DNA of 64,000 bases, taken from positions 25,252 through 89,251 of the forward strand of contig QAOA01007522.1 in the NCBI GenBank assembly GCA_003255065.1, given 5' to 3'. The position numbers and the translations under genes are program-made. Below, piece after piece: positions 37,701 through 48,685 of this stretch. The notes below the pieces were generated by a model. The model was not told the origin of the DNA. It made no database searches and worked only from the letters and a program-made list of their open reading frames with translations. Source of the DNA: Cercis canadensis. Lineage: Eukaryota > Streptophyta > Magnoliopsida > Fabales > Fabaceae. Every line of letters starts with the position of its first letter. Positions within the stretch are counted from its first letter, which is position 1.

Positions 37701-39115
37701 TTCTTTTTTTCTAATGGACAATATGAAGCTAACTAATATATATACAAGTACTACCAAACGGCTTATGACTGAAATGATATTAAGATTTTCTTTCCAACTT
37801 TTAGATTTAATGTTTAAACTTAAAATCGTAACCAACGTACCAAAAAATATATACAAGTGCTGTTATTTCTTCTCCTATGGCTTCACAAAAGTTAAGAAGG
37901 ATGCAATGCAACAGTCTATTATCCTTTGCTTATTGAAAAATATATATATAAGATAATACTAGATAAAATAGTGAGAAAGATTTCATAAGTACAGAAAAAG
38001 TTTAATCTAAAGATAAGTAAGGTATATAGAATATTGCTCTTGTTAATTTGCGTACTAAAAGAATAAAAAAAGATAAAACTTATAAGCCTTGCTTTTGCTG
38101 ATCTTGCAATTTTCCAATGTGAAGGCCTTAAGCATTTAAAATTCAGTTAGATTAGAACCTGCATCTTTCTTGCTTTCTTAATTAGGTGATATTTGGTGAA
38201 CAACATCATAATATAAAACTTGAAAGTGGGCTTTTCCAATGTGCGTGGGTCCATTATCAGTATATAATTTTATAGATTATTATTAAATAAAAAGTGACAC
38301 ATTTCACTAAAATAACTAATTTTTTATTAATAATAAATTTATTTTATTTTTATTTTTATATATGACAGCTCCCAATTCATTGACTATATAAGCTTTCTTG
38401 GATTGTTAGTAAATCAACATTAAGTTCCTTTTCAATTAGATTTGTCATTCAAAATTAGGAACACTTACTGTCTTAATTTTTTAGAGTTAAAAAAAATTGG
38501 AGACATTCGTTCTAAGTTATATATGATTTCTACTTGGTTTTGTTAAGAAATTATTTCACTCAAAAACTTAAGCTGTTAGATGAAAGCTCATGAATAGTTT
38601 TATATCTAACAAATTTTTGTAACGACCATTGACATTAAAATTACCATAATCATAATGTTGTTTCTAAGCCTACAAAATTAGAAATAAACCAAAATAATAG
38701 AGGTTAGAAAAACTAAATGTGTGACACTAGACGGAGACACATCAGTCATTTGCTTTCTTTAAAGTAATTTACGGCTCTCACAAGTGGTTTCATATTATCT
38801 CCATTAAGTGTCGTACAAATCTTGCACAAATAAGAGGACCAAACTCTCTCTAACACCTTTTTTCACCAAAGTTTATATATATATGTATATAAACTTAAAA
38901 ATGTGTCATTGATCATTTTGGCCGTTGTGGATAATTATCACGTAAAAGCATATTTCACTCACACAATAAAAATGTACTGAGCCACAAAATCGACTAGCCA
39001 TATCAATTCCTTATTGAAGGACATAAACATTGTTCTAAAGTTAGGCTTTGAATATTGTTAATACCTAGTAAACTTATTACTCTTTGCTATAGAAAAAGAC
39101 TAAAATATCTCTGTT
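34773..39115. other. Gene-poor intergenic region
   Basis: Only short ORFs without recognisable domains. A (CT)n tract lies near 35865-35880 and a GAAAAA-type simple tract near 37370-37395. No terminal-repeat element or RNA gene recognised. Confidence 0.4.
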
Positions 39116-39215
39116 AAGGTATACACTATCTTCACATTTTATTTTTTTTGGATCAGATGCTCTCTGACCCTTCTCTTATCTTCTCTCAGTTCCTCTCCTT
39201 TTCTTTCCGTTACCT

Positions 39216-39692
39216 AGCTAACTTGAGCGTCGAAAGTGGCGCCGGAGCTCCGGCAGCGGCCTCCCCCTGATTGTCCCTCTATCTTCTTGCAGGTTGCTGA
39301 TCTCACCTAACTCCGGCAACAATAAATACCATTAATACATTGGCAAACTTAATTAAAGCATTTCACAAGGATTCAAATGAAGACAGTTATATAGTCATAT
39401 GTTACCAGCCAAATAAACAATATGGTCATAATCAATTTTTTTGTTATGATGAANAGCTAACTTGAGCGTCAAAAGTGGCGCCGGAGCTCCGGCAGCGGCC
39501 TCCCCCTGATTGTCCCTCTCTCTTCTTGCAGGTTGCTGATCTCACCTAACTCCGGCAACAATAAATACCATTAATACATTGGCAAACTTAATTAAAGCAT
39601 TTGACAAGGATTCAAATGAAGACAGTTATATAGTCATATGTTACCAGCCAAATAAACAATATGGTCATAATCAATTTTTTTGTTATGATGAA
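39216..39692. repeat. 238-bp direct duplication abutting an N
   Basis: 39216-39453 and 39455-39692 are the same sequence, both starting AGCTAACTTGAGCGTC, with about three differences and a single N between. An unmerged contig overlap is the simplest reading. The unit contains a GC-rich segment (GTGGCGCCGGAGCTCCGGC) that resembles Ty3/gypsy LTR sequence and stands out from the AT-rich surroundings. Confidence 0.88.
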
Positions 39693-39772
39693 ACTTTATT
39701 TTTTATAAAAAGTATTTCAAGCTCCAACAATAAGCATGGATATTAAAGTTAGCTATCACCAATGATCATTAA

Positions 39773-40062
39773 TGTTAGATATAAAATTATTCATGGGTCT
39801 TCACCTAATAACTTAAGGTTTTGGATGAGATGATTTCTTGATATAGTATCAGAGCTTCTTTGACCAAACAATTAGGAGATTAAATCTTTCTACCCCACTT
39901 TCTCAATTAAATTGAAATTTTTGCACAAGATTTAAGTGGGCATATGCTTTGTCTACGCTTTAAATCCAAAAGGCTTTCACATACGAGGGCGTATTAGATA
40001 TAAAATCATTTATGGGTCTTCATCTAATAGTTTAAACTTTTGGGTTGAATTAGTTCTTAACA
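39773..40062 (+). mobile_element. TRIM retroelement, 290 bp, complete
   Basis: Two 71-bp LTRs: 39773-39843 (TGTTAGATATAAAA...) and 39992-40062 (TATTAGATATAAAA...TTCTTAACA). The first is followed at once by TAGTATCAGAGC (39844-39855), one base off the initiator tRNA-Met primer-binding site. A purine-rich ACGAGGGCG sits just before the second LTR. Flanked by a perfect 5-bp target duplication ATTAA (39768-39772, 40063-40067). The ~148-bp interior has no coding capacity, so it must move with enzymes from another element. Confidence 0.9.
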
Positions 40063-40387
40063 ATTAACAAGATTGATGAACGATGATCATCTATTATCAT
40101 GTGTGATTGACTATATTTGAAATTGGGTTTCCATAGCAATTTCTTCTATAATTGTTGTTAATCATTACTGATAATTATTATTCTTGTTGACAACCCTTGT
40201 CATCGATTATCCGAGATCTTTATTGGTAATATCAACATTGACTACTTTCTTCTGCTTTGTTTCATTATTATGGATAATATAATAGGATGTTATGGTTTCT
40301 TTTTCATAAACTTTATTTCATTTTAGATAATTATTTAAATCCTTCCCTCAAATCCCAAGTTCTTATAACACAACAATAAAATGAATT

Positions 40388-40711
40388 GAGAAAACCCATT
40401 TTTTATTCTTAAAAGATACAAGTACAGTTAATTTAGTCCATAAAAGCTTTATAGTATCAGTTTAGTTATTGGAAGATAATCTTGCCTATTAAAATAGTTC
40501 TTCGCCAACTTTTAATTACCAAGCTTGTCATATTAGCATTTAACGTGTCACATGAAAAGTTATGTTAACTCTCATTAAGGGAAACTAGACAACGGACTAT
40601 TTTGATGAACTTAGTTAATTATCTTTTAAGGACTAAACTAACACTAAAAATCTTTCAATGACTAAACTAATTGTGCCTATATATTTTAGGGATTAAAAAA
40701 GAGTTTTATTC
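40388..40711. mobile_element. Foldback MITE
   Basis: Left end GAGAAAACCCATTTTTTATTC pairs with the right end read in reverse (GAATAAAACTCTTTTTTAATC). Pairing continues inward for ~90 bp with TTAGTTTAGTCC-type words. About 324 bp, no ORF. No clear target duplication. Confidence 0.6.
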
Positions 40712-41332
40712 AAATTAAACTTTATTGGTTATGTCGGAAAATTGGACCTCATAGAAACTAGAAACTATATAATTGCCATTGCCAAGATAAACTGACCAAA
40801 GAATCAAAATTCCACTACCAATAAGCATGACATAGCCCGTAAAACAGGATCTATGATAGAGACCTCTTCAATTGATTTTACAACTTTCATTAGTAAATAG
40901 AGTTGATTACCCTAACAATTGAGTATCGATACTAGTATTAGATTTTATATAATTTTTTTTGTTATTAAATAAATAGAACTCAATTTTTATAACTAAGAAT
41001 ATGAAAGAATGAGAATTCAAAAATGAAACTTCAATCTTTCTATTAGATTCTTAAATTAATTGTATTGTGTGTGTGTATATATATATATATATATACATTA
41101 ATTTAGATTGATTTTATATCATTCTTATACGTGTACAAAGTGTACATTTCAGATTTAACAAACAATTTACATTGGTTAACTTAAACTTCTTTTTGTCAGA
41201 TCTTAATTAATTACATACATTTCAGCCATTATAAAAGTGATATAAAAAAAATTAGAAGTATCATTTTTCTTGACAATTATGTGGACTGTACTCGAAGCTG
41301 GATGTCAATGTCATCTTAAGAAATCATGTCCT

Positions 41333-41501
41333 CTATAAATACATATATGTGGTCTTAATCAAATTAACTAGTTTATCATATATAACACTTCGCTTTCATC
41401 TTCCTCTTCTGAATCTTTATCTAAGAATAACTTGACAATCGAACTTCATCATGGATCCATCTCCCTTGACTGTTCTGTCTTGTAGATTTGCAGCTATCTG
41501 A
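41333..41501 (+). promoter_or_regulatory. Promoter-like segment with a 16-codon ORF
   Basis: A good TATA box (CTATAAATAC, ~41333-41342) lies ~110 bp before an ATG at 41451, with a CT-rich leader-like stretch between. The frame MDPSPLTVLSCRFAAI ends at a TGA at 41499-41501. It may be the 5' end of a gene that has been cut off or decayed. I do not recognise the peptide. Weak evidence. Confidence 0.25.
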
Positions 41502-42534
41502 CCTTACACAACATTTGGATTTGACAATAGTTACTGATTATTTTTAAGAACAAAATTTGAATTGGATCATAACTGACCATAAAGGAATTAGATTATCAAA
41601 AGTTTAAGATGTTAGGTGCACATCTAAAAATAATTTTCTATCTCCTTTGAAATGTTAAGGCCAACAATATCTAGCTCTAATATCTTGCAATCTCACTAGA
41701 AAATCTTTTGAGCTTTTTTCTTTTCTTTTTTTTAATACCACAAATATTTCCACTTTACCCAATCTACCATGAGACTAATCTCATTTGAAGGTTAGAGCAA
41801 TTACAGTTTTTCCTTTTCCAACAATGGTTTCACTGGACCTCGAACCCTTACCACAGTTAAGGGTGCATGTCCAAAGTTTAATTTGCTACCAGTTGAACCA
41901 AGCGCTTGTTAGTAAATCTTTTGAGCTTTAAGTATAAACAAAACAACACATATATATTCACTATTATTTTGGGCTAAAATTTTAATTTAAAAAGAGAATG
42001 AGAGTGACAAAGCTCAAAGTTTTGACCACTTACCCAAAGAAGCATTGGCACCCCTTCAAAGATTAGTTTGGTTCAATTCAAACTGATTTAGGTATTTTAA
42101 ACCAAAAACTGAATTGAACCAATTGATTTTCACACATTTTAAATAGATCATGTACTCATCTATTGCATTATGCATGTGAACCATTAGATTTAGTTAAGAA
42201 AAGAAAAAGTAACAATCTTGAGGTTGAATTCAAATTAACTATGCAATGAAACGTAGGCTTTGCTCAGAAAGATCGAAAATATTGGGTCCTTAATCTCTAT
42301 ACATGAAGGCCCCAAAGAAGAAAGTGTGCTTACAACTGAGCTTTCCTATTTCTATCATTTTCATTTGTCTCCCATATTCAAAACACAAGCTCATGATTAC
42401 TTTAAAATTTGAAATATATGTGTATGTTTTATTCACAAGCTTCATTTCATCTTTACTACTTAAGCTATGCTGAATGAAATGTCATCTCAAAAGAAAAAAG
42501 TTATGCTGGCTCATCTTTTATTCACCTTTATATT

Positions 42535-42745
42535 AAAGAGGTTTCTTAGATATTTTATTGTATGTCATACTACATAAAGATAATCAATGTGTGAATGACA
42601 TATGTACATATTAATTATTTTTAAGTTTGTTTGAGAAAATAAGATAAATTAATTTTATATCAAATAAAATATAAAAATTACATATGCTTATTACATCAGT
42701 GTAGTATAACATACACATGTAGTATCATAGAATCTCTGTTATATT
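42535..42745. repeat. AT-rich dispersed repeat, copy B (inverted)
   Basis: Reverse-complement counterpart of 25798-26010, with TATGTCATACTACATAAAG at its left and TAGTATCATAGAATCTC at its right. Confidence 0.6.
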
Positions 42746-44114
42746 AATGAATATAATTTTTTTAGTTAAGCTCAATCTACATATATAAGTTAAGTGAATT
42801 GAGCTAATCACTTTTTTTTTTGTACATAGGGATAAGTCCCTCTTTATAAAAATTTAAATGAAACTTACATCGCAATACAGAAAAGGAAATTGGTTCAATT
42901 TATCCCACTGGGTATGATAGACCAAGTTTATCTAAATGTTTTTTTTTTTTTTTTTTTCTAATANTTTTCATTCTAATACATATGATAGAGAAAAGCATTA
43001 TTATTTGAGAAAATAATACTTGGTAAATGCTATGCAAGTATGGCAACTAGCTAGAACTTATAATCATGGCTACCCCCTAATTATCTCTGACGTAACTTGC
43101 ATAAAATAAAAAATAATTTTTTATATTAAGATGAATAAAATTATAGAGCCGCTATTTTTATACCCTATTTTGTTAATGTCTCACCTTATTTAATGTCTAA
43201 ATATGATATAAACTAAATTATCCTCTATTAATATAGAAATTTTTTAAGTTGACTAAAATGTTTCTATATTAAATGAGAGTTTTTACAATTGACTAAAAAT
43301 TTATATATTAAATGATGATAAATTAGTCTATATTATTTTTAAATATTAAATAGGATGTATCATTGACAAAATCGAGTGTAAAAATAGTAGCTCCCTACCA
43401 CTACGGTAAAAATAATTAAATATGTGCGTCGTAACTAATAGAGTTTTATTACAAAGCACTGAGAATGCAGAGGGTGCTAGCTAGTTGTTCAAATTAAAGA
43501 ATATGTAAAAGGTTAGTTGGACTATATTTGTTTCTTTTTTGTAAACAATATTTGGTCCTTTTGACTTTGCTAATATTTTGTAATTTTTTAATTAATGAAA
43601 TAATAATAGTCAGCTTAAAAACTATTAATATAGCCCACTTTCCATCCACAAACGCTATTGATGGTGGAATTCATGACACTATATCAGCATACAGCATTTA
43701 ATTAGCTAGAAAAAGAATTGGTTTGCTAAAGAATTATAGTTTTATGTCTATATCAAACTTCTAAATACTATTGTTTTTATGGTTGATGAATGAATAGATA
43801 CTATTCTTTTCTTAAATATGAAATAGATATTATTCTGTTTTTTCGTAAGAGAAATAGATATTATTCTTTAAAGGTTATCAGTTGTTGTATATTATAAATG
43901 ACTGTCATTTTAGACATTTAATATGATCGAAGATGTTACCTGTTGCCTTAAATGGGGTATTTTCTATTCGATGATACCTATTCTATATCTCTTGATTTTG
44001 ATTCCTCTATGAATTAATAAATATTAAAACAAATTGCATTTATTTACCAAAAAAAAACACAAATTGCATTTATTTCATTGAAATAAAAATGTCATTAATA
44101 AATATTAAACAAAG
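42746..44114. other. Intergenic AT-rich region
   Basis: T-run ending at an N (42964); no gene or element recognised. Confidence 0.4.
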
Positions 44115-44472
44115 AGTAAAACCCTTTTTTAGTTATTGAAAAATGCAGTCACTGATAAATTCGTCCTTCAAAAAATTCTGGTGATAAATTGGTCATTGAA
44201 TTATTATTCTGCTGACAAATTAGTCCTTCGGTAGGTAAGATCAGTGAAAAGAAAAGAAGGATTTGAAATGAGAAAATGAGGACTTAAACATAGCTAGGGA
44301 AGATCAATGAAAGAAATTTAAGAAAGGGGTCTAGAACTTTTCTCATTAAAGTACCGGAGAACTAATTTGTCAGACAAAATAATAATTCAATGACCAATTT
44401 GTCATCGAAAATTTTTGAATGACGAATTTGTCAATAGCTACATTTTCTGATGACTAAAAAAGAGTTTTACTC
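44115..44472. mobile_element. Foldback MITE, 358 bp
   Basis: Left GAGTAAAACCCTTTTTTAGT pairs with the right end read in reverse, GAGTAAAACTCTTTTTTAGT. Inverted similarity extends ~110 bp (GACAAATTNGTCNTTC-type words on both arms). Its ends resemble those of the element at 40388, so the two may be one superfamily. No convincing target duplication. Confidence 0.7.
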
Positions 44473-45234
44473 ATCTAGAAAATTTATGTGGTGTTGCTAT
44501 ATCACTCATCCTCATGCATGCATACTGAGATATAAAAAAGGTTTCTCATACTGTCTTACAAATTATCTGAGATTATGTGTAAAACTTGAGCTGTATCAAA
44601 AAAAAAATTGGGTGAACCCAAAATTAAATTATAACACGTTTATGAAGGCAATGTAAGAATATCTAGTGTATAAATAAGACTATTATTGTTTTTTTATTAT
44701 TAGATCACATTACAATGTTAATTTACAGGGTTTCTATTCTGGTCATATATTTCATGCTCTATTTAAAAAAAAAAAAAAAAAAAAACCTAAAAAATTATGA
44801 GAATTCCTATGAAGGTTGTGAAGATCATCTCTAGGTTTTTGCTACGGCAATTTATCCCTGGTTTGGACTATGAGAATGGACAAATCTTATGAATCACCTA
44901 CATTTTATAAAGGAATCCTCACTTTGTTTCAGCCGAACAGTACATTCTCCTCGTTTCCCTTCAAAACTTCGTCTCACACGCCACTCTTGCCTTATAAGAT
45001 TAAGCGCCACTGTATCTTTGGACCCACGTACAAGCAACCCTCATTTTCCCTCTCCCCAAAAAGAAGAGTAAATTATTTATATTTTTATTTATTTTTTAGC
45101 TAAAGTTGAAGATAAGAAGAGAGTTTCTCAGCTAAAGCATCTTATAGAAATTAGTAAAAATTTATAATAATACTTACACGATATTTATTAAAAAAAAGTA
45201 TTAATATTAAATTTGAGAAATACTTTAAAAAATT

Positions 45235-45576
45235 AGGCAAATTTACTTTAATAATATATTTTTATAAATTATTTACATAAATGAAGTAGTTTTTAAACTA
45301 TTTACTTAAAATGAAAATTTTTAAATATTTTATTAATTTTTTAACGAAGTAAAATATAGAAAAAAATCAGGTAGTGAACACGCTTTAGAGCTAAAGCGTG
45401 TTCATTGTAAACACGTTTTAGCTCTAAAGAGTGTTCATAGTTGGCTTTTTTCATGTTTCACTTTAGTTAAAAAATTAATAAAATATTTAAAAGTATATCT
45501 TTTACGTAATTAGTTTAAAAATTACCTCATTTATGTAAATAGTTTGCAAAAGTATATTATTCCGGTCAATTAGCCT
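45235..45576. mobile_element. Foldback MITE with central hairpin, copy 1
   Basis: Almost the whole element is an inverted repeat. AGGCAAATTTACTTTAATAA at the left pairs with AGGCTAATTGACCGGAATAA (right end reversed), continuing through ATTTACATAAATGA. The centre holds a separate hairpin, GAACACGCTTTAGAGCTAAA / GCGTGTTC, followed by a partial repeat. Related copies are at ~61080-61365 and, more diverged, 62395-62691. Confidence 0.7.
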
Positions 45577-46740
45577 TAAAATTGTACAATCTTTATTTTT
45601 ATTTTAAAAATAACACCAAAGTTTTATAGTATAATTTGAAAAAAAATTATTATGTTAAATTTTTAAAAAATGGTATGTATAGATCATGAATGTAAAAGAA
45701 AATTATGATACTAAAATACAAAATACTTTTTTTAAAATTTTAAGAGAATGTATAATTTAGGTCATCAAGTATGGTATAATAGTAAAAAGTCTAGAAGGTT
45801 AGAAATTCAAACTTCGTTATGTAACTAAAAAATTATATAATTTTTAATGTTAATTATTTAGTATTATAAGTGGTACAATATTACATACATAACTAACTAC
45901 TAAAATAGTCTAAGTTTATTTAGTTAAAAAATGGTACAAATTATTTTAATTATCATTGATTTTGCTTATTATTATAAATACCGAATCATTGATTTTGCTT
46001 ATTATTATAAATACCGATATTAAATAATTAACTAAATTTTTCATACAAAATAAAGGCCAAGTTTTAAATTTCCATTCTTTTTTATCATCAGTTAAAAATT
46101 TAACTATTTATTTATAAAAAATTATATGATAAAAAATAATTTTGTAGGTTGTATATAGCCACGTAATTTATCAAAAAAGAAAAACCCCACACAGATACAA
46201 GGAATATTTTGTCACTTGTAGAATAGCAACAACCTTTTATCATTTATTACGACCTTAACCAAACATCCTCGCCAGCTACGTGCCTCTCTCCCAAACGTAA
46301 GAAAATGAAAAAAAAAAAAAATGATTAAATCAAACTTTTTTAATTAAATAAAATATTTTGGGCTTTGGAAATGTCTTCTCATTTCTGTTCAATCTCTCAG
46401 GGGAGTTTCTGCTTTTCGTATATTTATATAAATTTAAAACTTTATTTCCCTTTTCCTGCTCTTCATCTTTGACTAGTTGTACTTTTACAGACTCCGATTC
46501 TCTCTCTTTCAGAGTTTTTTTTTTCTCTCTCTCTCTCCCTGTCTCCTGAACCCGGTTCGCCCGGTCGACGACGCCGGAGTCCGCATTTGGCGCCGGAATT
46601 TCTCTTCGCGAACCGCTTTGGAGCCGCGTACCGCCGTCGTCTTCCTGAGAAACCGCTTGTAACGGGTGGGAAAACGGGTTTTATAGTCCAAGTCAAGTCC
46701 TTTGAGTTGAAGAAGTGGTTGTTTTGACTTGGAATTGTCA
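45577..46740. other. Intergenic, then promoter and leader of the PRAF gene
   Basis: Includes a perfect 33-bp tandem duplication at 45952-45984/45985-46017. A CT-rich tract (46497-46550) and a GC-richer stretch from 46550 mark the PRAF 5' UTR. I could not place the transcription start. Confidence 0.45.
45952..46017. repeat. Perfect 33-bp tandem duplication
   Basis: ATCATTGATTTTGCTTATTA... repeats exactly with a 33-bp period, two copies. Noncoding. Confidence 0.9.
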
Positions 46741-46984
46741 ATGGAGTTGATGGGGTTGTGGGTTTTTTGAAGAGGAACAGATCTGCGAAGCTTTGTGTTT
46801 TTCTAGAGGGTGAAGGAAGTGATTTTTGTTTGAGAGAGGGAGAAGTTTCGGTTCGGGTGTGAAAGTTAATGGTATTGGACCGGAGAGGTTGTAGTGGTTT
46901 ATCATGACCGGAGCTCCGGCCAGCGATCACAGAGGGTGGTGGCGTTTCGGTCAATCTCTCACATGGAATGGCAGATCTTGCTAG
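46741..46984 (+). promoter_or_regulatory. Three upstream ORFs in the PRAF leader, the last overlapping the main start
   Basis: uORF1 begins at 46741 (MELMGLWVF, stop). uORF2 is 46869-46907 (MVLDRRGCSGLS, stop). uORF3 begins at 46904 inside the ATGA that ends uORF2, runs 26 codons and stops at 46984, 17 bp past the main ATG at 46968 in another frame. If these lie in the mature leader they should reduce initiation at the main ATG. The leader itself is inferred. Confidence 0.5.
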
Positions 46985-48646
46985 CTACGGGAATGCCGAC
47001 CGTGACATCGAGCAGGTGTTTCTCTCTTTCTGTGGGTTACAAATTTGCTGTCAAAGTTGTAATTTTTGCGTTAAATTTTGGTGCCCTCTTTTAGTTTCTG
47101 TTTTCCATTTTGGTTTTTTACAAAATATTGGAATTGGGTTTCTTGTTGAAGGGTTTGCTGGCCGAGAATAGTATGATCAAGTGCGAATTTGGACTGTTTA
47201 TTAAATTTAGCATTCCTTCTGAGTCTTGTTGAAATACCCGGAAGAGAAGTGGAGGAAGTGAAAATATGAAGGCAAATCAATATGTGTGTTGTTGTGTCTC
47301 TTCTTCTGTTTTTGGGAAATAAGGGAAGAAAATTTGGTTAGAAAATTTGTCTTTGTTTTTTTAAGAAGTGAATTTTCCAAGTTTCAACCTTTGGAATGAG
47401 GAATTTTATCTTGATTACATGTTTTATATGCCTGTTGGTGTTGGAATGGGATGAGTAAGGATGAATTGCAGATCACAAGTCTAATCATTTATGATTAAAA
47501 AGAGTGATTGAACCTAGGAATTATATTGCTAGGCATATCTATAGCCAGAAAGAAAGGATAGGACCATCAGTTGGTGCTAATACAAGAAAAGGAGGAGAGA
47601 AAGAGAGTATGAGTCCGATGTTCCCCATTTAAACTGAATTTTGTACAGCTTGACGTTTCTTATAAAACTTCACAGCATTTGTTGTATAAGATGGCTTAGA
47701 TTATTCTTTGTACTCATGCCTCGACCATTGCTGAATTTCTCATGCTGATATTCTTCTGTCTGTCGATCTTTCTTGTGGTTGTTATCCGGGTTGCTTTTGC
47801 ATTCTGCAGGCATTGATTGCTTTGAAAAAGGGTGCTCAACTGCTTAAATATGGTCGTAAGGGAAAGCCCAAGTTTTGCCCATTTAGACTTTCCAGTGTAA
47901 GTTAGATGGAAGCATTTTCAATAAGATGTTAGATTCTCTATTTCCTCTTGCTTTATTAATTGCCATGTTGGACAATGTATATGCTCAAATGTTATACCTT
48001 ATTGCCATGTGCTTCTTTTAGAGCAAGGGTGGATAACTTAGAGAGAAATTAGGTCTGGGGTGACCGTGAATATGTGACTTATCAGCCAAGCAAGTTTTCA
48101 AGTTGCTTAGTAGGAAATTATAGTACTTTACTAATGATTTCTGATGCAATTGAATGAGGTATTACTAAGTGGAAATACTTTAGAAAAGCATATTTTGTTT
48201 TCCTATAGGAATGGATTTTGACATACCGTATATGTTCAGTGGTTCATGGATTCATTGATATTTGATTTGAGACCGTCTCCAATTAGCTTTCATACACTGA
48301 CACTGTATATACTGGGTTCAAATATTTTCATGCTCATCTTCTTTCCTTTTTAACTGCATAGGAAATTAGATGACTACAACTTGATGCATTTCTATTTTGT
48401 TACTGTGCTATATGTGAATTACATTTCTAGGCTAAAGATTATGAACTTATCAGTTATATTGTATGCTTGGATTTATGCCCGTGTTTAAGTTCTTTCTGTT
48501 TCTACTTAATAGAATATCTGAAAACTACAGGATGAATCATCTTTAATCTGGATTTCAAGTAGTGGAGAAAGAAGCTTGAAGCTATCTTCTGTCTCAAGAA
48601 TTATTCCTGGACAAAGAACTGTGAGCTCTCTACGCCTTTTTTTTTT

Positions 48647-48685
<39 letters not shown>

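Larger units (their letters stand above)
40063..42534. other. Intergenic region with small elements
   Basis: Apart from the foldback element at 40388 and the promoter-like site at 41333, I see only AT-rich sequence and a (GT)n(AT)n microsatellite at about 41068-41094. No gene. Confidence 0.4.

Noticed and set aside
45760..45850. tRNA- or SINE-like words (TGGTATAATAGTAAAA, AAATTCAAACTTCG)
   Set aside because: Boxes are too degenerate, no cloverleaf can be drawn, and no flanking duplication was seen.
46463..46954. 163-codon minus-strand ORF in the PRAF leader region
   Set aside because: Antisense to the leader, low-complexity and Arg/Pro/Ser-rich, with no recognisable domain; explained by GC-rich CT tracts.
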